NCBI RefSeq assembly: GCF_900109525.1
Contig: NZ_FOAN01000001.1
Coordinates: 744,001 to 808,000 of the forward strand
Origin: Allobosea lupini
GTDB taxonomy: Bacteria > Pseudomonadota > Alphaproteobacteria > Rhizobiales > Beijerinckiaceae
DNA: 64,000 nt
Reading direction: 5' to 3'
Each line of letters starts with the position of its first letter. Within the stretch, counting starts at the first letter, position 1. Shown piece by piece: positions 35,270-43,169 of this stretch. Position numbers and translations under genes: made by a program. Under the pieces are notes generated by a model. It was given only the letters and a program-made list of their open reading frames with translations. It had not been told where the DNA came from and did not search any database.

Positions 35270-36253
35270 TCAGGCGCTGCTGGCGATCGCCTCGATCTTC
35301 TCGATCCCGCCGAGCTTCGGCGCGAAGGAAGCCCAGACCTTGCGTGCGCCGGCCTCCCAGCCGGGGCGGTCCTCCGGCTGCACGACCCTGCCGCCCTCGG
35401 CCTTGGCCTTGGCCATCGAAGCGTCCTCGTCGGCGACGATGAGCTCGTCGAAATAGCCCGCCGCTTCCCCAGCCGCCGCAGCGAAGGCCGTCTTGTCCTC
35501 AGCCGAGAGGCCCTTCCAGAAGCTGGCCGAGACCGCCACCACGCCGGTCGCCCAGATGTGACCGGTCTCGATCAGATAGGGCACGACCTCGTGCAGCTTG
35601 AAGCCGACATAGGCCGATTTGGTCAGGTCCATGCAATCGACGACGCCCGTCTTCAAGGCGTTGTAGGTCTCCGGGATCGGGATCGGCGTCGGATGGGCGC
35701 CCAAGCCCGACCAGAGCTCGGTGTGCAGCGGGCTCTGGATGACGCGGATGCGCTTGCCCTTGACGCTGGCGGGGGTGGTCAGCGGCTCCTTGGCGAGGAG
35801 ATGGCGGGCGCCATAATTGATGAAGCCGAGCACGACGAAGCCTTGCGCCTCGTATTTGCGCTTGAGCTCCTCGCCGAGCGGCCCGGCCAGCACGCGCTTT
35901 AGATGGGCGCGGTCACGGAAGAGGAAAGGCAGATCGAGTAGCTGGCCGTCCGGCACCCAGGATGACAGCGCCGAGATCGTGAACAGCGAGGCCTGGACCG
36001 AGCCGAGACGCAAGCCCTCGGCGACCTCCTTCTCGCCGCCGAGCGCGGCATTGGGGACGACGCGCAGGTCGAAGCGGCCGGCAGCGCTCTGCGCGAGCTT
36101 CTCGGTGACACGGCGCCAGATCTTCGTCTCCGGCTTGTCCTCGCCGAGCAGCGAGGCGACCGTGACCGGCCGGCCGGCGGCGACGGCGCGGCCCGCGAGG
36201 ATGGCTGGTGCCGCGATCGAGGCGGCAGTGAAAGCGCGGCGGGTCAAAGCCAT
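35270..36253 (-). CDS. TRAP transporter substrate-binding protein (DctP family)
   Basis: Periplasmic receptor, 327 residues; signal peptide (RRAFTAASIAAPAILAGRAVA, possible Tat RR). Conserved segment GKRIRVIQSPLHTELWSGLG near residue 145 and YNALKTGVVDCMDLTKSAYVG near 178 place it with the DctP/TAXI-distinct DctP family. The start (ATG 36253, AAGGAG upstream) overlaps the end of the fused permease gene by 10 bp. Distinct in sequence from the dctP at 15 kb, so it binds a different solute. Confidence 0.88.
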   Translation of the reverse strand: MALTRRAFTAASIAAPAILAGRAVAAGRPVTVASLLGEDKPETKIWRRVTEKLAQSAAGRFDLRVVPNAALGGEKEVAEGLRLGSVQASLFTISALSSWVPDGQLLDLPFLFRDRAHLKRVLAGPLGEELKRKYEAQGFVVLGFINYGARHLLAKEPLTTPASVKGKRIRVIQSPLHTELWSGLGAHPTPIPIPETYNALKTGVVDCMDLTKSAYVGFKLHEVVPYLIETGHIWATGVVAVSASFWKGLSAEDKTAFAAAAGEAAGYFDELIVADEDASMAKAKAEGGRVVQPEDRPGWEAGARKVWASFAPKLGGIEKIEAIASSA

Positions 36254-38106
36254 CGGAACAACTCCTTGTAGGGCAGAGGTAGCGACGGCCAGGCCGCCAC
36301 CGCAAGACAGAGGACGAAGAGCGCGACGAGCAGGCTCGCCAGCAAGGGCAGCACTGCGCGGAACACCGCGGCCGGCGACAAGCGCATGATGCCGCTGACG
36401 ACAAAGACGAGGATGCCGAGCGGCGGCGTCAGCCCGTGGATCATCAGATTGACCACCAGCACGACGCCGAACTGGATCGGATCGAGCCCGGCGGCGATGG
36501 CCGCCGGCAGCAGCAGGGGTGCCAGCAGCAGGATCGCGGCGCCGATATCGAGGAACAGGCCGGCGATCAGCAGGACGAGATTGGAAAGCAGCATCACCGC
36601 GAGCGGCCCACCGCCCAGCGCGGTCACCAGTCCGGCCATCTGCTCGGAGACGCGATCGACCGCGAGAAGGAAGGCGAAGGGCGCGGAGGCACCGATCAGC
36701 AAGCCGACAGCCGCCGCCTCCCCCGCCGCCTTCCGCAAGGAGGCCAGCACGGTCGCGCCGTTCAGGCTGCGCAGCAGCAGGCAGGCGACGAACGCATAGG
36801 CGACGGCGAGCGCCGAAGCCTCGGTCACCGTGACCACGCCGAAGCGGATGCCGACCACGACGACGATGCCTAGCCCGATCGCCGGCAGCGCCCCGACAAA
36901 GGACCGTGCGCGCTCCGCGCCGCTAGCGCGGGGAGCGGAATCGACGACGCCGCGCACGCTGAGATGGATGCCGATGGCGAGCGCCGCAGTCAGGACCGCG
37001 CCAGCGACGAAGCCGCCGACCAGCAAGGAGCCGACCGAGAGATTGGTCGCCGCCGCCAGGATCAGGAACGCGATCGAGGGCGGGATGATGTTGTCCAGCA
37101 TCGAGACGCCCGCGACGATCGCCGCCGCATTGGCCGGCGGATAGCCGCGCGCGACCAGAGCCGGCGCCATCACCTTGGCGCCGAAGGCGGCATTGGCGAC
37201 CGAAGAACCGGAGGCGCCCGAAAACAACACGCTTGCAACCAGCGCAGTCTGGGCCAATCCGGCCCGAAGGTGCCCGACCAGCGCGGCGGCAAAGCGCACC
37301 AGCCGCTCTGCGAGACCGCCCGCGGTTAGCAATTCGCCCGCGAGCAGGAAGAACGGGATCGCCAGCAGCAGAAACTTCGAGACGCCCGCCACCGTGTTCT
37401 GGACGATGGCCGGTTCCGGCAGCAGGCCGCCGAAGGCGCCCGAGAGTGAGACGCCAGCGAGGAGCGCAAAGGGCAGTGGCGCACCGAGCAGGAGGCCTGC
37501 TGCTGCGGCAAGCCCGGCAACCAGGCTCGGCGTTGCTATGAAAAGGCCGGTCGCGCTGTTCGCCAGCCCATAGAGACCTGCACCGATCACGAGCGCACCG
37601 AGCGCCGCCGGCCAGGACTGCGTCAGTGCCGCCCGCCAGAGCACGACGACGAGCGTCAGCCCCCCACCCACCGCAAAGGTCGCAAAGCGCAGGCTTTCGG
37701 GCAGTCCGAGCACGGTCGAGGTGCCGCCGACGAGCGCCGCGACGCTGGCGCCGCCCAGCGCCAGCACCAGCGCGCCATGGACGGCGATCGCTTCCGCCAG
37801 AATGGCGGCGACGCGTCGCCCCGCCGCGGGCAACAGGCTGACGACGACGTCGAGCCGCATGGCGAGCGCGCTGGTCGCCGCGAGCGGCGCGCCGACCGCG
37901 ACCAGGGCGACATTGAGCCAGATCGCGAGCTCGTCCGACCAGACGAGGCCGTCTCCGAGCAGATAACGGCGCGCAACCGCGGCCATCACCACAAGGAAAA
38001 GCACGGCGAGGATCGCCGCGCCCAGCCATTCCAGCAGGGTGACGAGTACGGCCAGCCCACGCTCACTCATCAGACGAGCGGAGGATCGGGGCAGCGCAGC
38101 GGCCAT
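36244..38106 (-). CDS. TRAP transporter fused permease (DctQ-DctM)
   Basis: About 620 residues combining both membrane subunits. Residues ~15-160 are the DctQ part (YLLGDGLVWSDELAIWLNVALVAVG) and from ~185 the DctM part with KFLLLAIPFFLLAGELL, LFSGASGSSVANAAFGAKVM, MLDNIIPPSIAFLILAA and HGLTPPLGILVFVVSGIM. Natural QM fusions are known in this family. Start is uncertain: ATG 38106 (20 bp after the NIPSNAP stop, AAGGTG upstream) or ATG 38070. Overlaps dctP by 10 bp. Confidence 0.88.
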   Translation of the reverse strand: MAAALPRSSARLMSERGLAVLVTLLEWLGAAILAVLFLVVMAAVARRYLLGDGLVWSDELAIWLNVALVAVGAPLAATSALAMRLDVVVSLLPAAGRRVAAILAEAIAVHGALVLALGGASVAALVGGTSTVLGLPESLRFATFAVGGGLTLVVVLWRAALTQSWPAALGALVIGAGLYGLANSATGLFIATPSLVAGLAAAAGLLLGAPLPFALLAGVSLSGAFGGLLPEPAIVQNTVAGVSKFLLLAIPFFLLAGELLTAGGLAERLVRFAAALVGHLRAGLAQTALVASVLFSGASGSSVANAAFGAKVMAPALVARGYPPANAAAIVAGVSMLDNIIPPSIAFLILAAATNLSVGSLLVGGFVAGAVLTAALAIGIHLSVRGVVDSAPRASGAERARSFVGALPAIGLGIVVVVGIRFGVVTVTEASALAVAYAFVACLLLRSLNGATVLASLRKAAGEAAAVGLLIGASAPFAFLLAVDRVSEQMAGLVTALGGGPLAVMLLSNLVLLIAGLFLDIGAAILLLAPLLLPAAIAAGLDPIQFGVVLVVNLMIHGLTPPLGILVFVVSGIMRLSPAAVFRAVLPLLASLLVALFVLCLAVAAWPSLPLPYKELFRWL

Positions 38107-38126
38107 GGCAGCGCCCGGCACCTTGA

Positions 38127-38441
38127 TCAGCGCAAGGGCGAGAAATGCGTCGGCCGCAGGATCCGGCTGCGCATCTCGAGAACGTAAGGGGCTGTCTTGG
38201 CGCGGAAGACCTGCCAGCGCGGATCGGCCTCCATCGCGGCGCGTCGGCGCTCGCGATCGCCGGCATCCTCGAAGCGCCACATGTGCACGACCTCGTTGAC
38301 GACGCCCGTGTCGGTGGTGAACCAGCCGATCAGATGGCCGAGATGCGAGATCTGCAGCTCCATCCCCTCGGCGACATAAAGGTCGAGATAGTCGCGCACA
38401 TGGGCGGGCTTGATGGCGTAGGTGCGCTCGTCGAGGATCAT
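38127..38441 (-). CDS. NIPSNAP family protein
   Basis: 104-residue dimeric ferredoxin-like-fold protein (MILDERTYAIKPAHVRDYLD; HLGHLIGWFTTDTGVVNEVV; HMWRFEDAGDRERRRAAME), matching the NIPSNAP domain. First gene of the TRAP/SDR operon. Bacterial NIPSNAP proteins accompany catabolic operons but their biochemical role is not established. GAGGGATTGGG precedes the ATG at 38441. Confidence 0.85.
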   Translation of the reverse strand: MILDERTYAIKPAHVRDYLDLYVAEGMELQISHLGHLIGWFTTDTGVVNEVVHMWRFEDAGDRERRRAAMEADPRWQVFRAKTAPYVLEMRSRILRPTHFSPLR

Positions 38442-38673
38442 CCCAATCCCTCATGGCAAACGGCAAGAACCGCATAGCGGCGAGCGATCAGTAGCCGTCT
38501 TCATGGCAAAGCCCAACCGGCGCGACTTCGGCGCAGCCTGCGATCGGCGCATGACGGCGGCGCGGCGCGCCCGGCAACGAAGGGGCTTCGCACGGCGCCC
38601 GCGTCTCGGAGAAGAATGAACTGCAAGCCGGCCACCAAGAGCAATATCTTGCTTTTTTGGGCAACCCGGGCGC

Positions 38674-39177
38674 TCAGCCGCCATGCAGATAAAGATCGGT
38701 CGCCACATCGCCGCGATAGCGCGCTTCGGCCAGCACGAACCCGGCTTGTCGCAGCAGGTGCACCGAGGCGCCGTTGTCCGGGTCGACAGTGGCCCTCACT
38801 GGCGTGATGCCGCGCTCCGCGGCGAAGGCGACGAGGCCAGCGAGCAGCTCCGAGCCTAGACCCCGGCGCCAGCTGGCGCGTCTCAGCCCGTATATCACCT
38901 CCTGTGTACCATCGCCCGGACGGGCGAACCCGGCCCAGCCGATCAAATCGCCACCAGCGCGCTCGACCACCGCGCCGGTGCCATAGCCGAAGCGTTCGAG
39001 ATTAGCGGCCGAGCGCTCGATCCAGAGCGCAGCGACATCAGGCGCAAGCGGCTGGCGATCGTCGACGAAGCGATGAACCTCCGGGTCGGCAAAGAGGTCG
39101 ACGAGCAAGGGCGCATCTGCGGCGACGAAGGGGCGCACGACGAGACGCGCCGTCACGAGCTGGGATCGATGGATCAT
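38674..39177 (-). CDS. GNAT family N-acetyltransferase
   Basis: 167-residue acetyltransferase of the RimJ/RimL-like GNAT subgroup: LVTARLVVRPFVAADAPLLV at the start, acetyl-CoA loop RRASWRRGLGSELLAGLVAF near residue 100 and NGASVHLLRQAGFVLAEAR near 140. Substrate unknown (protein N-terminus or small molecule). ATG at 39177 (MIHRSQL) is the usual family start. Monocistronic. Confidence 0.85.
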   Translation of the reverse strand: MIHRSQLVTARLVVRPFVAADAPLLVDLFADPEVHRFVDDRQPLAPDVAALWIERSAANLERFGYGTGAVVERAGGDLIGWAGFARPGDGTQEVIYGLRRASWRRGLGSELLAGLVAFAAERGITPVRATVDPDNGASVHLLRQAGFVLAEARYRGDVATDLYLHGG

Positions 39178-39289
39178 ACGCCCAACAGGACAGCCCGGCC
39201 GAGATTCTGGCGAGGATGGAAGTGCGGCATGGCTGCTTTGGGGCGACAATCCGGCCGCGAAAGTGGGAGAGCTGCGCTGTCTCGAGGAG

Positions 39290-39496
39290 TCAGCGGTCAG
39301 TCTTCTCGGCAGCGCTTTCGAGAATCCTGACAGTCTCTTCCAGTCTTTCCTTCACGCCGAGCTGGAAGTCCTTGCGGAAGGCGATGATCGTGTCTGGGGG
39401 CTGGCCCTTGAAGGTGTAGACGACGCTGACCTGGTCGGGATTGACGTAGACCGGCTTGCCGTCGCTGGGCGAGGTGAACTTGCAGAGTTTTGGCAC
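39290..39496 (-). CDS. Small hypothetical protein
   Basis: 68 residues, no signal peptide or membrane helix: CKFTSPSDGKPVYVNPDQVS then a helical C-terminus (VKERLEETVRILESAAE). The alternating beta-like first half recalls small conserved proteins that contain a YVNPDQV segment, but I do not recognise a family. GTG start at 39496 with GGAGAG upstream. Alone between the GNAT gene and the two secreted mini-proteins. Confidence 0.6.
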   Translation of the reverse strand: MPKLCKFTSPSDGKPVYVNPDQVSVVYTFKGQPPDTIIAFRKDFQLGVKERLEETVRILESAAEKTDR

Positions 39497-39584
39497 GGGG
39501 TCTCTCCGGGACGACCGAACGATTCACCGGAGCCTAGCAAAAAACGGAGGCCCCGCCCCCTCGGCGGAAGCGGGGCCTGCAGTA

Positions 39585-39809
39585 TCAGCGCGCGATGCGG
39601 GGGCGTCCGCCGCAGAACTGCTGCTCGACCGCACGCTCGTAGCCGAGCTCGCGGTCATAGACCATGACGGTGCGCGTCAGGCAGTCGCCATCCTGCACCA
39701 GCCCGGTGTTGATGAGCCGGCCGTTGGGATCGGCGACGACGGTCGGGCCGCAGGCCGCTGCTGCGGACGCGAGGCCGAGGGCGACGATGAACTTCGCGGT
39801 ACGGGTCAT
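39585..39809 (-). CDS. Tiny secreted C-x22-C protein A (lipoprotein-like)
   Basis: 74 residues with a signal sequence (TAKFIVALGLASAAAACGPT; a possible lipobox AAAC). The mature ~55 residues carry DGDCLTRTVMVYDRELGY and QQFCGGRP. Its two cysteines are separated by exactly 22 residues, as in the adjacent gene, with matching L, T-V-x-V, R, G-Y and C-G positions, so the two are tandem paralogues. Function unknown. Starts 9 bp after the upstream paralogue ends. Confidence 0.7.
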   Translation of the reverse strand: MTRTAKFIVALGLASAAAACGPTVVADPNGRLINTGLVQDGDCLTRTVMVYDRELGYERAVEQQFCGGRPRIAR

Positions 39810-39818
39810 GGCAGCCGC

Positions 39819-40067
39819 TCACATATAGAGGCCGCGGCCGCAGCGGCGCACGCGCCGGTTCTCGTAGTAGCCGGTGTAGCGGTTGAACACCCGCACCGTC
39901 TTGTAGAGGCAGTACTTGCCGTCGTTGCGGCCGTCGTAATAGGTCCGGCCGGTATCCAGGTCGACGCCAAGGAATTCGTCCTTGCCCTTCTTGCCCTGGG
40001 CGAAGGCCGGAGCGGCCGCGAGGCTGAGAGCAGCGAACCCTGCTGCGGCGATGGCGATCTTGAGCAT
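39819..40067 (-). CDS. Tiny secreted C-x22-C protein B
   Basis: 82 residues, signal peptide MLKIAIAAAGFAALSLAAAP...AFAQ (cleavage near 23), then a basic, Tyr/Arg-rich mature chain: DGKYCLYKTVRVFNRYTGYY and RRVRRCGRGLYM. C-x22-C spacing and motif DG-x(1-2)-CL-x2-TV-x-V are shared with the downstream gene. AGGAGAAAT precedes ATG 40067. A disulfide-stabilised periplasmic mini-protein is likely; role unknown. Confidence 0.72.
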   Translation of the reverse strand: MLKIAIAAAGFAALSLAAAPAFAQGKKGKDEFLGVDLDTGRTYYDGRNDGKYCLYKTVRVFNRYTGYYENRRVRRCGRGLYM

Positions 40068-40365
40068 GGCATTTCTCCTGTCTTGCGGCGGAAATATGTC
40101 CAGCACCGCCGGCGAGGCTTGCGTCGGTCAGTGCGGTTTTCGCGCGCGCCCCGCATGTTTATCCATGGTGAGCAGCCGGATCGGCAGGCAGATCACCGTT
40201 CTTCCCCCATGAACGCATAGCAGATGAGCTTGCGGCTTTGCTACCCGCAACACGCCGCAATCTGGCCACGATTAGGCCACGAGCCAGGACCCATGGTTTC
40301 GCGAGACGTCGATGCCTTCCCCGCAGCGCGGCGCCGGCCATGGCCTAAGCTGGACGTGAAGGGAT

Positions 40366-40439
40366 TGGAGCGGGTACCGGGAATCGAACCCGGGTATTCA
40401 GCTTGGAAGGCTGCTGCTCTACCATTGAGCTACACCCGC
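40366..40439 (-). tRNA. tRNA-Gly (anticodon TCC)
   Basis: Minus strand from 40439: acceptor GCGGGTG / TACCCGC, D-loop TCAATGGTAGAG, anticodon stem-loop with CCTTCCAAG (anticodon TCC), T-arm GGGTTCGATTCCC, discriminator T and encoded CCA. Confidence 0.95.
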
Positions 40440-40531
40440 GTCGGCCGCCAAATTCCGCATCAGGCCGGTCAGTGTCAACCCATTCCGGCGAAGAAGATGG
40501 TCTCATCCACCTGAGGCGTGCGCGCGCAAGC

Positions 40532-40669
40532 TCACGTATCGCTCAAGGCACGCTGGCCGAGCCAGATTGCCGCGCCGGTGAACAGGCCAAGCGCCGCCCC
40601 GCCGACGAGCGTGCCGAAGGCCAGCGCGCCGGCCGCAGCCACGGCCGTGCTGAAAAGCGCAATTCCCAT
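40532..40669 (-). CDS. Micro-protein with hydrophobic helices
   Basis: 45 residues, nearly all hydrophobic (MGIALFSTAVAAAGALAFGT, then a Gly-rich LVGGAALGLFTGAAIWLG), probably one or two membrane helices with a charged C-terminus. GGGGAG lies 8 nt before the ATG at 40669; an ATG two codons upstream is too close to it. A CCCCCAAATGGGGG palindrome is 47 nt upstream in the gene's orientation. Divergent from the micro-ORF at 40842, which has the same arrangement. Confidence 0.55.
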   Translation of the reverse strand: MGIALFSTAVAAAGALAFGTLVGGAALGLFTGAAIWLGQRALSDT

Positions 40670-40716
40670 CGTCATTCTCCCCAACGGAAAATTAGCCAGG
40701 CCGCGCCCCACGGCAG

Positions 40717-40730
40717 CCCCCATTTGGGGG
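40717..40730 (-). promoter_or_regulatory. CCCCCAAATGGGGG palindrome, copy 2
   Basis: Exact 14-mer on the minus strand, ending 47 nt before the ATG at 40669. A -10-like GCTAAT begins 21 nt after the core (40696-40691). Oriented like copies 1 and 3 relative to its downstream ORF. Confidence 0.6.
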
Positions 40731-40778
40731 AGGAAGAGCCGATTTCGAGTCCCGTTGAACGAAAAGTGAGCGGCGATT

Positions 40779-40794
40779 CCCCCCAAATGGGGGG
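40779..40794 (+). promoter_or_regulatory. CCCCCAAATGGGGG palindrome, copy 3
   Basis: CCCCCCAAATGGGGGG on the plus strand, ending 47 nt before the ATG at 40842; -10-like TGATAC at 40814-40819, again 21 nt from the core. Forms a divergent pair with copy 2. Confidence 0.6.
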
Positions 40795-40841
40795 CGAAGG
40801 AGCCCCTCGAGCCTGATACCCATCAGCCGCAGGGGAACCTC

Positions 40842-40964
40842 ATGTCCAACCTCGACGAGTTCTGCTGCCCGTTCAGGGCCGAGATTATTTCGGCGATGCC
40901 GCGACCGTTGGTCATGCTGATCCACGGCATGGGCATGTTGGCCCTGCTATTTCTCGAGTTCTGA
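40842..40964 (+). CDS. Micro-protein with C-terminal membrane helix
   Basis: 40 residues: MSNLDEFCCPFRAEIISAMP, then a hydrophobic segment (PLVMLIHGMGMLALLFLEF) running to the C-terminus, so a tail-anchored or bitopic micro-protein. AGGGGAACC precedes the ATG. The palindrome copy 3 lies 47 nt upstream. Too short for family recognition. Confidence 0.5.
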   Translation: MSNLDEFCCPFRAEIISAMPRPLVMLIHGMGMLALLFLEF

Positions 40965-41024
40965 TCCGCCGCCGCGCGTTCGCCGCCGCCGCGACATGAT
41001 GCCCGGCGCCGCCCTGCCGCCACT

Positions 41025-42263
41025 TCAGCGTTTGGCCATCTCGATATCGGGGATCGTCGGTCCGCTGGCGCCACGCTCGCCTTCCACGATGGGCGGCGAT
41101 GGATTCCGCGAGATCCGCAGCGCGATATAGATCGCGACCGCGACAGAGAGCGTGACGAGATAGATCAGCATGCCCTGCGGCCCCCTGAGCTGCATCAGCA
41201 AGGTCGCGGCCAGCGGCCCGATCGCCGAGCCGGTGCCCCAGAGGAAGAGGAGCTGGGCCGAAAGCCCGACGGCCTGGTCGCGTCCCATGCGGAAATAGGC
41301 GTGCGTGACCGCGACCGTATAGAGCGGGATGCTGCAGCCGCCGATCAGGGCGAACAGACCGAAGAGCCAGATGCGGCCATGGGCGGCGTCGACCTCCAGC
41401 AGTGTCGCGAGCCCGGCCGCGGCCACCGCGACGATGCTGGTGGCGACCAGCATGATCAGGCGGCTGGCGACCCGGTCCGCCAGCAGGCTCATCGGCCATT
41501 GCAGAAGCAGCGCGCCGATCTGGATGCCGGCGGTGAGCAGGATGGTGGCCCGCAGGTCGAGGCCGGAGAGAATGCCGTAGGCGGGGGCGACGCTGGTCAA
41601 CGGGCCGCCGACCATGCCGACATAGAGGCAGCCGACCACCGCGGCCGGCGCCTGCTGCCACAGCGTCCGCAGGCCGACCGAGACGATTTCGCTCGATTCG
41701 GGGCCCCTCGCCCGCGTCAGCGCCACTGGGATCAATGCGATCGAGAAGGCCATGCTGGCGAACAGGAAGACGTCCTGAGACTGGATCGCGACATAGCCGA
41801 TGCCGATCTGCGAGCCGATCAGCGCGACGCGGTTGAGGATCTGGTAGATGCCGAAGACGCGGCCGCGCTGCGACCGGTTGGCCTGCCCGCTGATCCAGCT
41901 CTCGATGCAGATGCCGTGGCCGGCCGCCGCCAGCCCCATGACCAGGCGCGAAATCCCCCACCAGGCTTCCGGCAGCAAGGGAAAGCTCAGCGTCGAGACC
42001 GCCTGGAGCGCGGCAAACACGGCAAAGCCACGGATGTGGCCGACGCGGCGGACGAGCGAGGGATTGACGAAGCAGCCGATCAGGAACCCAAGCGAATAGG
42101 CCGAGGCGACGAGGCCGATCAGCAGCGGCGGCTGTTTCGCGATCGCCATCTGCAGCGGCACGACCGTGTTCACGATCGTCCCGGCGACCTGCAGGATCAA
42201 TGCGCCTGCAACGATGGCGCCGAGCGCGGCGACAGAACCGCCCCCTTGGGTCTTTGCTGTCAC
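41025..42263 (-). CDS. Major facilitator superfamily transporter (YcaD-like)
   Basis: Twelve-helix MFS permease, 412 residues from GTG 42263 (MTAKTQGGG...). Conserved elements: LIGLVASAYSLGFLIGCFVN, SRLVMGLAAAGHGICIESWI near residue 105 (characteristic of the YcaD/UMF2 group), RGRVFGIYQILNRVALIGSQ. Substrate unknown. Longer alternatives begin at GTG 42341. Lies directly beyond the distal end of the prophage remnant, so its upstream region may have been replaced by the insertion. Confidence 0.85.
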   Translation of the reverse strand: MTAKTQGGGSVAALGAIVAGALILQVAGTIVNTVVPLQMAIAKQPPLLIGLVASAYSLGFLIGCFVNPSLVRRVGHIRGFAVFAALQAVSTLSFPLLPEAWWGISRLVMGLAAAGHGICIESWISGQANRSQRGRVFGIYQILNRVALIGSQIGIGYVAIQSQDVFLFASMAFSIALIPVALTRARGPESSEIVSVGLRTLWQQAPAAVVGCLYVGMVGGPLTSVAPAYGILSGLDLRATILLTAGIQIGALLLQWPMSLLADRVASRLIMLVATSIVAVAAAGLATLLEVDAAHGRIWLFGLFALIGGCSIPLYTVAVTHAYFRMGRDQAVGLSAQLLFLWGTGSAIGPLAATLLMQLRGPQGMLIYLVTLSVAVAIYIALRISRNPSPPIVEGERGASGPTIPDIEMAKR

Positions 42264-42593
42264 TGCACCGTCATACCCGAATAGCCGATCCGCCGAGGCT
42301 ATCAGCTCGCCCGGATTCGGGGAAGGCAGAGTATCCGCCACTCTCGCCGCGTAGGCGAGCTGCGGCGGCGGATGCGGCAGAAAGATGAAGAATGGAAGGA
42401 AGACAGCTCTCAAAGAGCAAGGTGGTGGGGGAAGCAGTTTTCCAAAACAGCTTAGACCAAGCTCTTAGCGAAAGGTGTGGACGACACGTTGGCTTTTGGC
42501 GTGAAAGGGCTTTTTCGCGCCGCGCTCGCACCCTCCCCTCATTTCCCTCGGGCACTGATCCCGTCTCGCCCCAGGTCGCAGGAGAAAGCCACC
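42264..42593. other. 330-bp gap spanning the MFS 5' region and the island end
   Basis: Contains the proposed MFS upstream region (42264-42416), the distal copy of the tRNA-Tyr end (42417-42437) and about 150 bp of island sequence. No convincing gene. Confidence 0.4.
42417..42437 (-). repeat. Attachment-site repeat, distal copy of tRNA-Tyr 3' end
   Basis: A 21-bp sequence identical to 43921-43941, which spans the last bases of tRNA-Tyr and its immediate 3' flank. Outside the 21 bp the two sites diverge. Confidence 0.75.
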
Positions 42594-42745
42594 ATGGAGA
42601 GGCCGATTACGTTGTCTGCGCCGATGGTGCGCGCGCTCTTTGAAGGGCGGAAGAGGCAGATGCGGCGGGTCTTGCCTGGGGCGGCGGCGCTGACCTTGCT
42701 GGGCTTGCGCCCAGCGCCGGCCCGCTTGCCACCATGAGTGGCCAT
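42539..42745 (-). pseudogene. Truncated phage protein with GGKRAGAGRKP N-terminus
   Basis: From ATG 42745 reads MATHGGKRAGAGRKPSKVSA, the N-terminal signature common to small terminase subunits and related phage DNA-binding proteins. After about 25 residues (near 42672) it runs into the antisense of the ASCH-like fragment and ends at 42539. Hence a deletion joined two genes head to head. Confidence 0.55.
42594..42737 (+). pseudogene. Truncated phage ASCH-like protein (N-terminal fragment)
   Basis: From ATG 42594 (AGGAG upstream) the product starts MERPITLSAPMVRALFEGRK, matching the N-terminus of small phage proteins of the ERPILFS-x-PMVRAILxGRKTQTRRV type. Only ~27 of the usual 150 or more residues remain; the rest (GAAALTLLGL...) is antisense of the opposing phage fragment. 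Confidence 0.6.
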
Positions 42746-43169
42746 CTTGATTACCTCAATTGAAGTTCAAGCAGCAACCAACACCAACCTTAACGTGAGT
42801 TACGTTAGGTTATTCATTGAAAGCAGCTATGGACGGAGGGGCGTCAATAAGACCACTTTTGTCAACGATTGCAATGCATTCCTGCTTATGCCCCGCATCC
42901 GCCCAGGCCGCGTCTCGTCGTACTTACAATTCAAGTGACCCCAACCTGCGACGCAGCGCAAGGCCAGCATACAGTCACCAGTGGAACGGCCGTTTGACCA
43001 CTCCGTCGAACCCATCCAGGTACTGCACGGCCGGGATACAAAGGAATGGCGGCTGCACGCGCGGCGGCGTCTGCTGATCTTGCCAAGTTCGGAGTAATGG
43101 TAGCCCTGCCCTATCAGGGCCGGGCTTCTGCCGCCTCGGCGCTGGTACATCAGCAGTCGGCACGCAAGG
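42746..43169. other. 424-bp island interior without a supported gene
   Basis: Contains an AT-rich stretch (42740-42880) with TTGAAGTTCAA (42760-42770) and the TAACGT palindrome. A minus-strand reading frame at 42827-43219 has no recognisable domain and overlaps the lipoprotein C-terminus, so I do not call it. Confidence 0.4.
42791..42807. promoter_or_regulatory. Operator-like palindrome TAACGT-N5-ACGTTA
   Basis: Perfect 6-bp arms around GAGTT, 46 bp upstream of the phage-type ATG at 42745 in AT-rich island DNA; size and position fit a phage repressor site. No repressor gene is left here. Confidence 0.35.

Noticed and set aside
40366-40439. tRNA-Gly as a second integration site
   Set aside because: I found no repeat of its 3' end in the flanking sequence.
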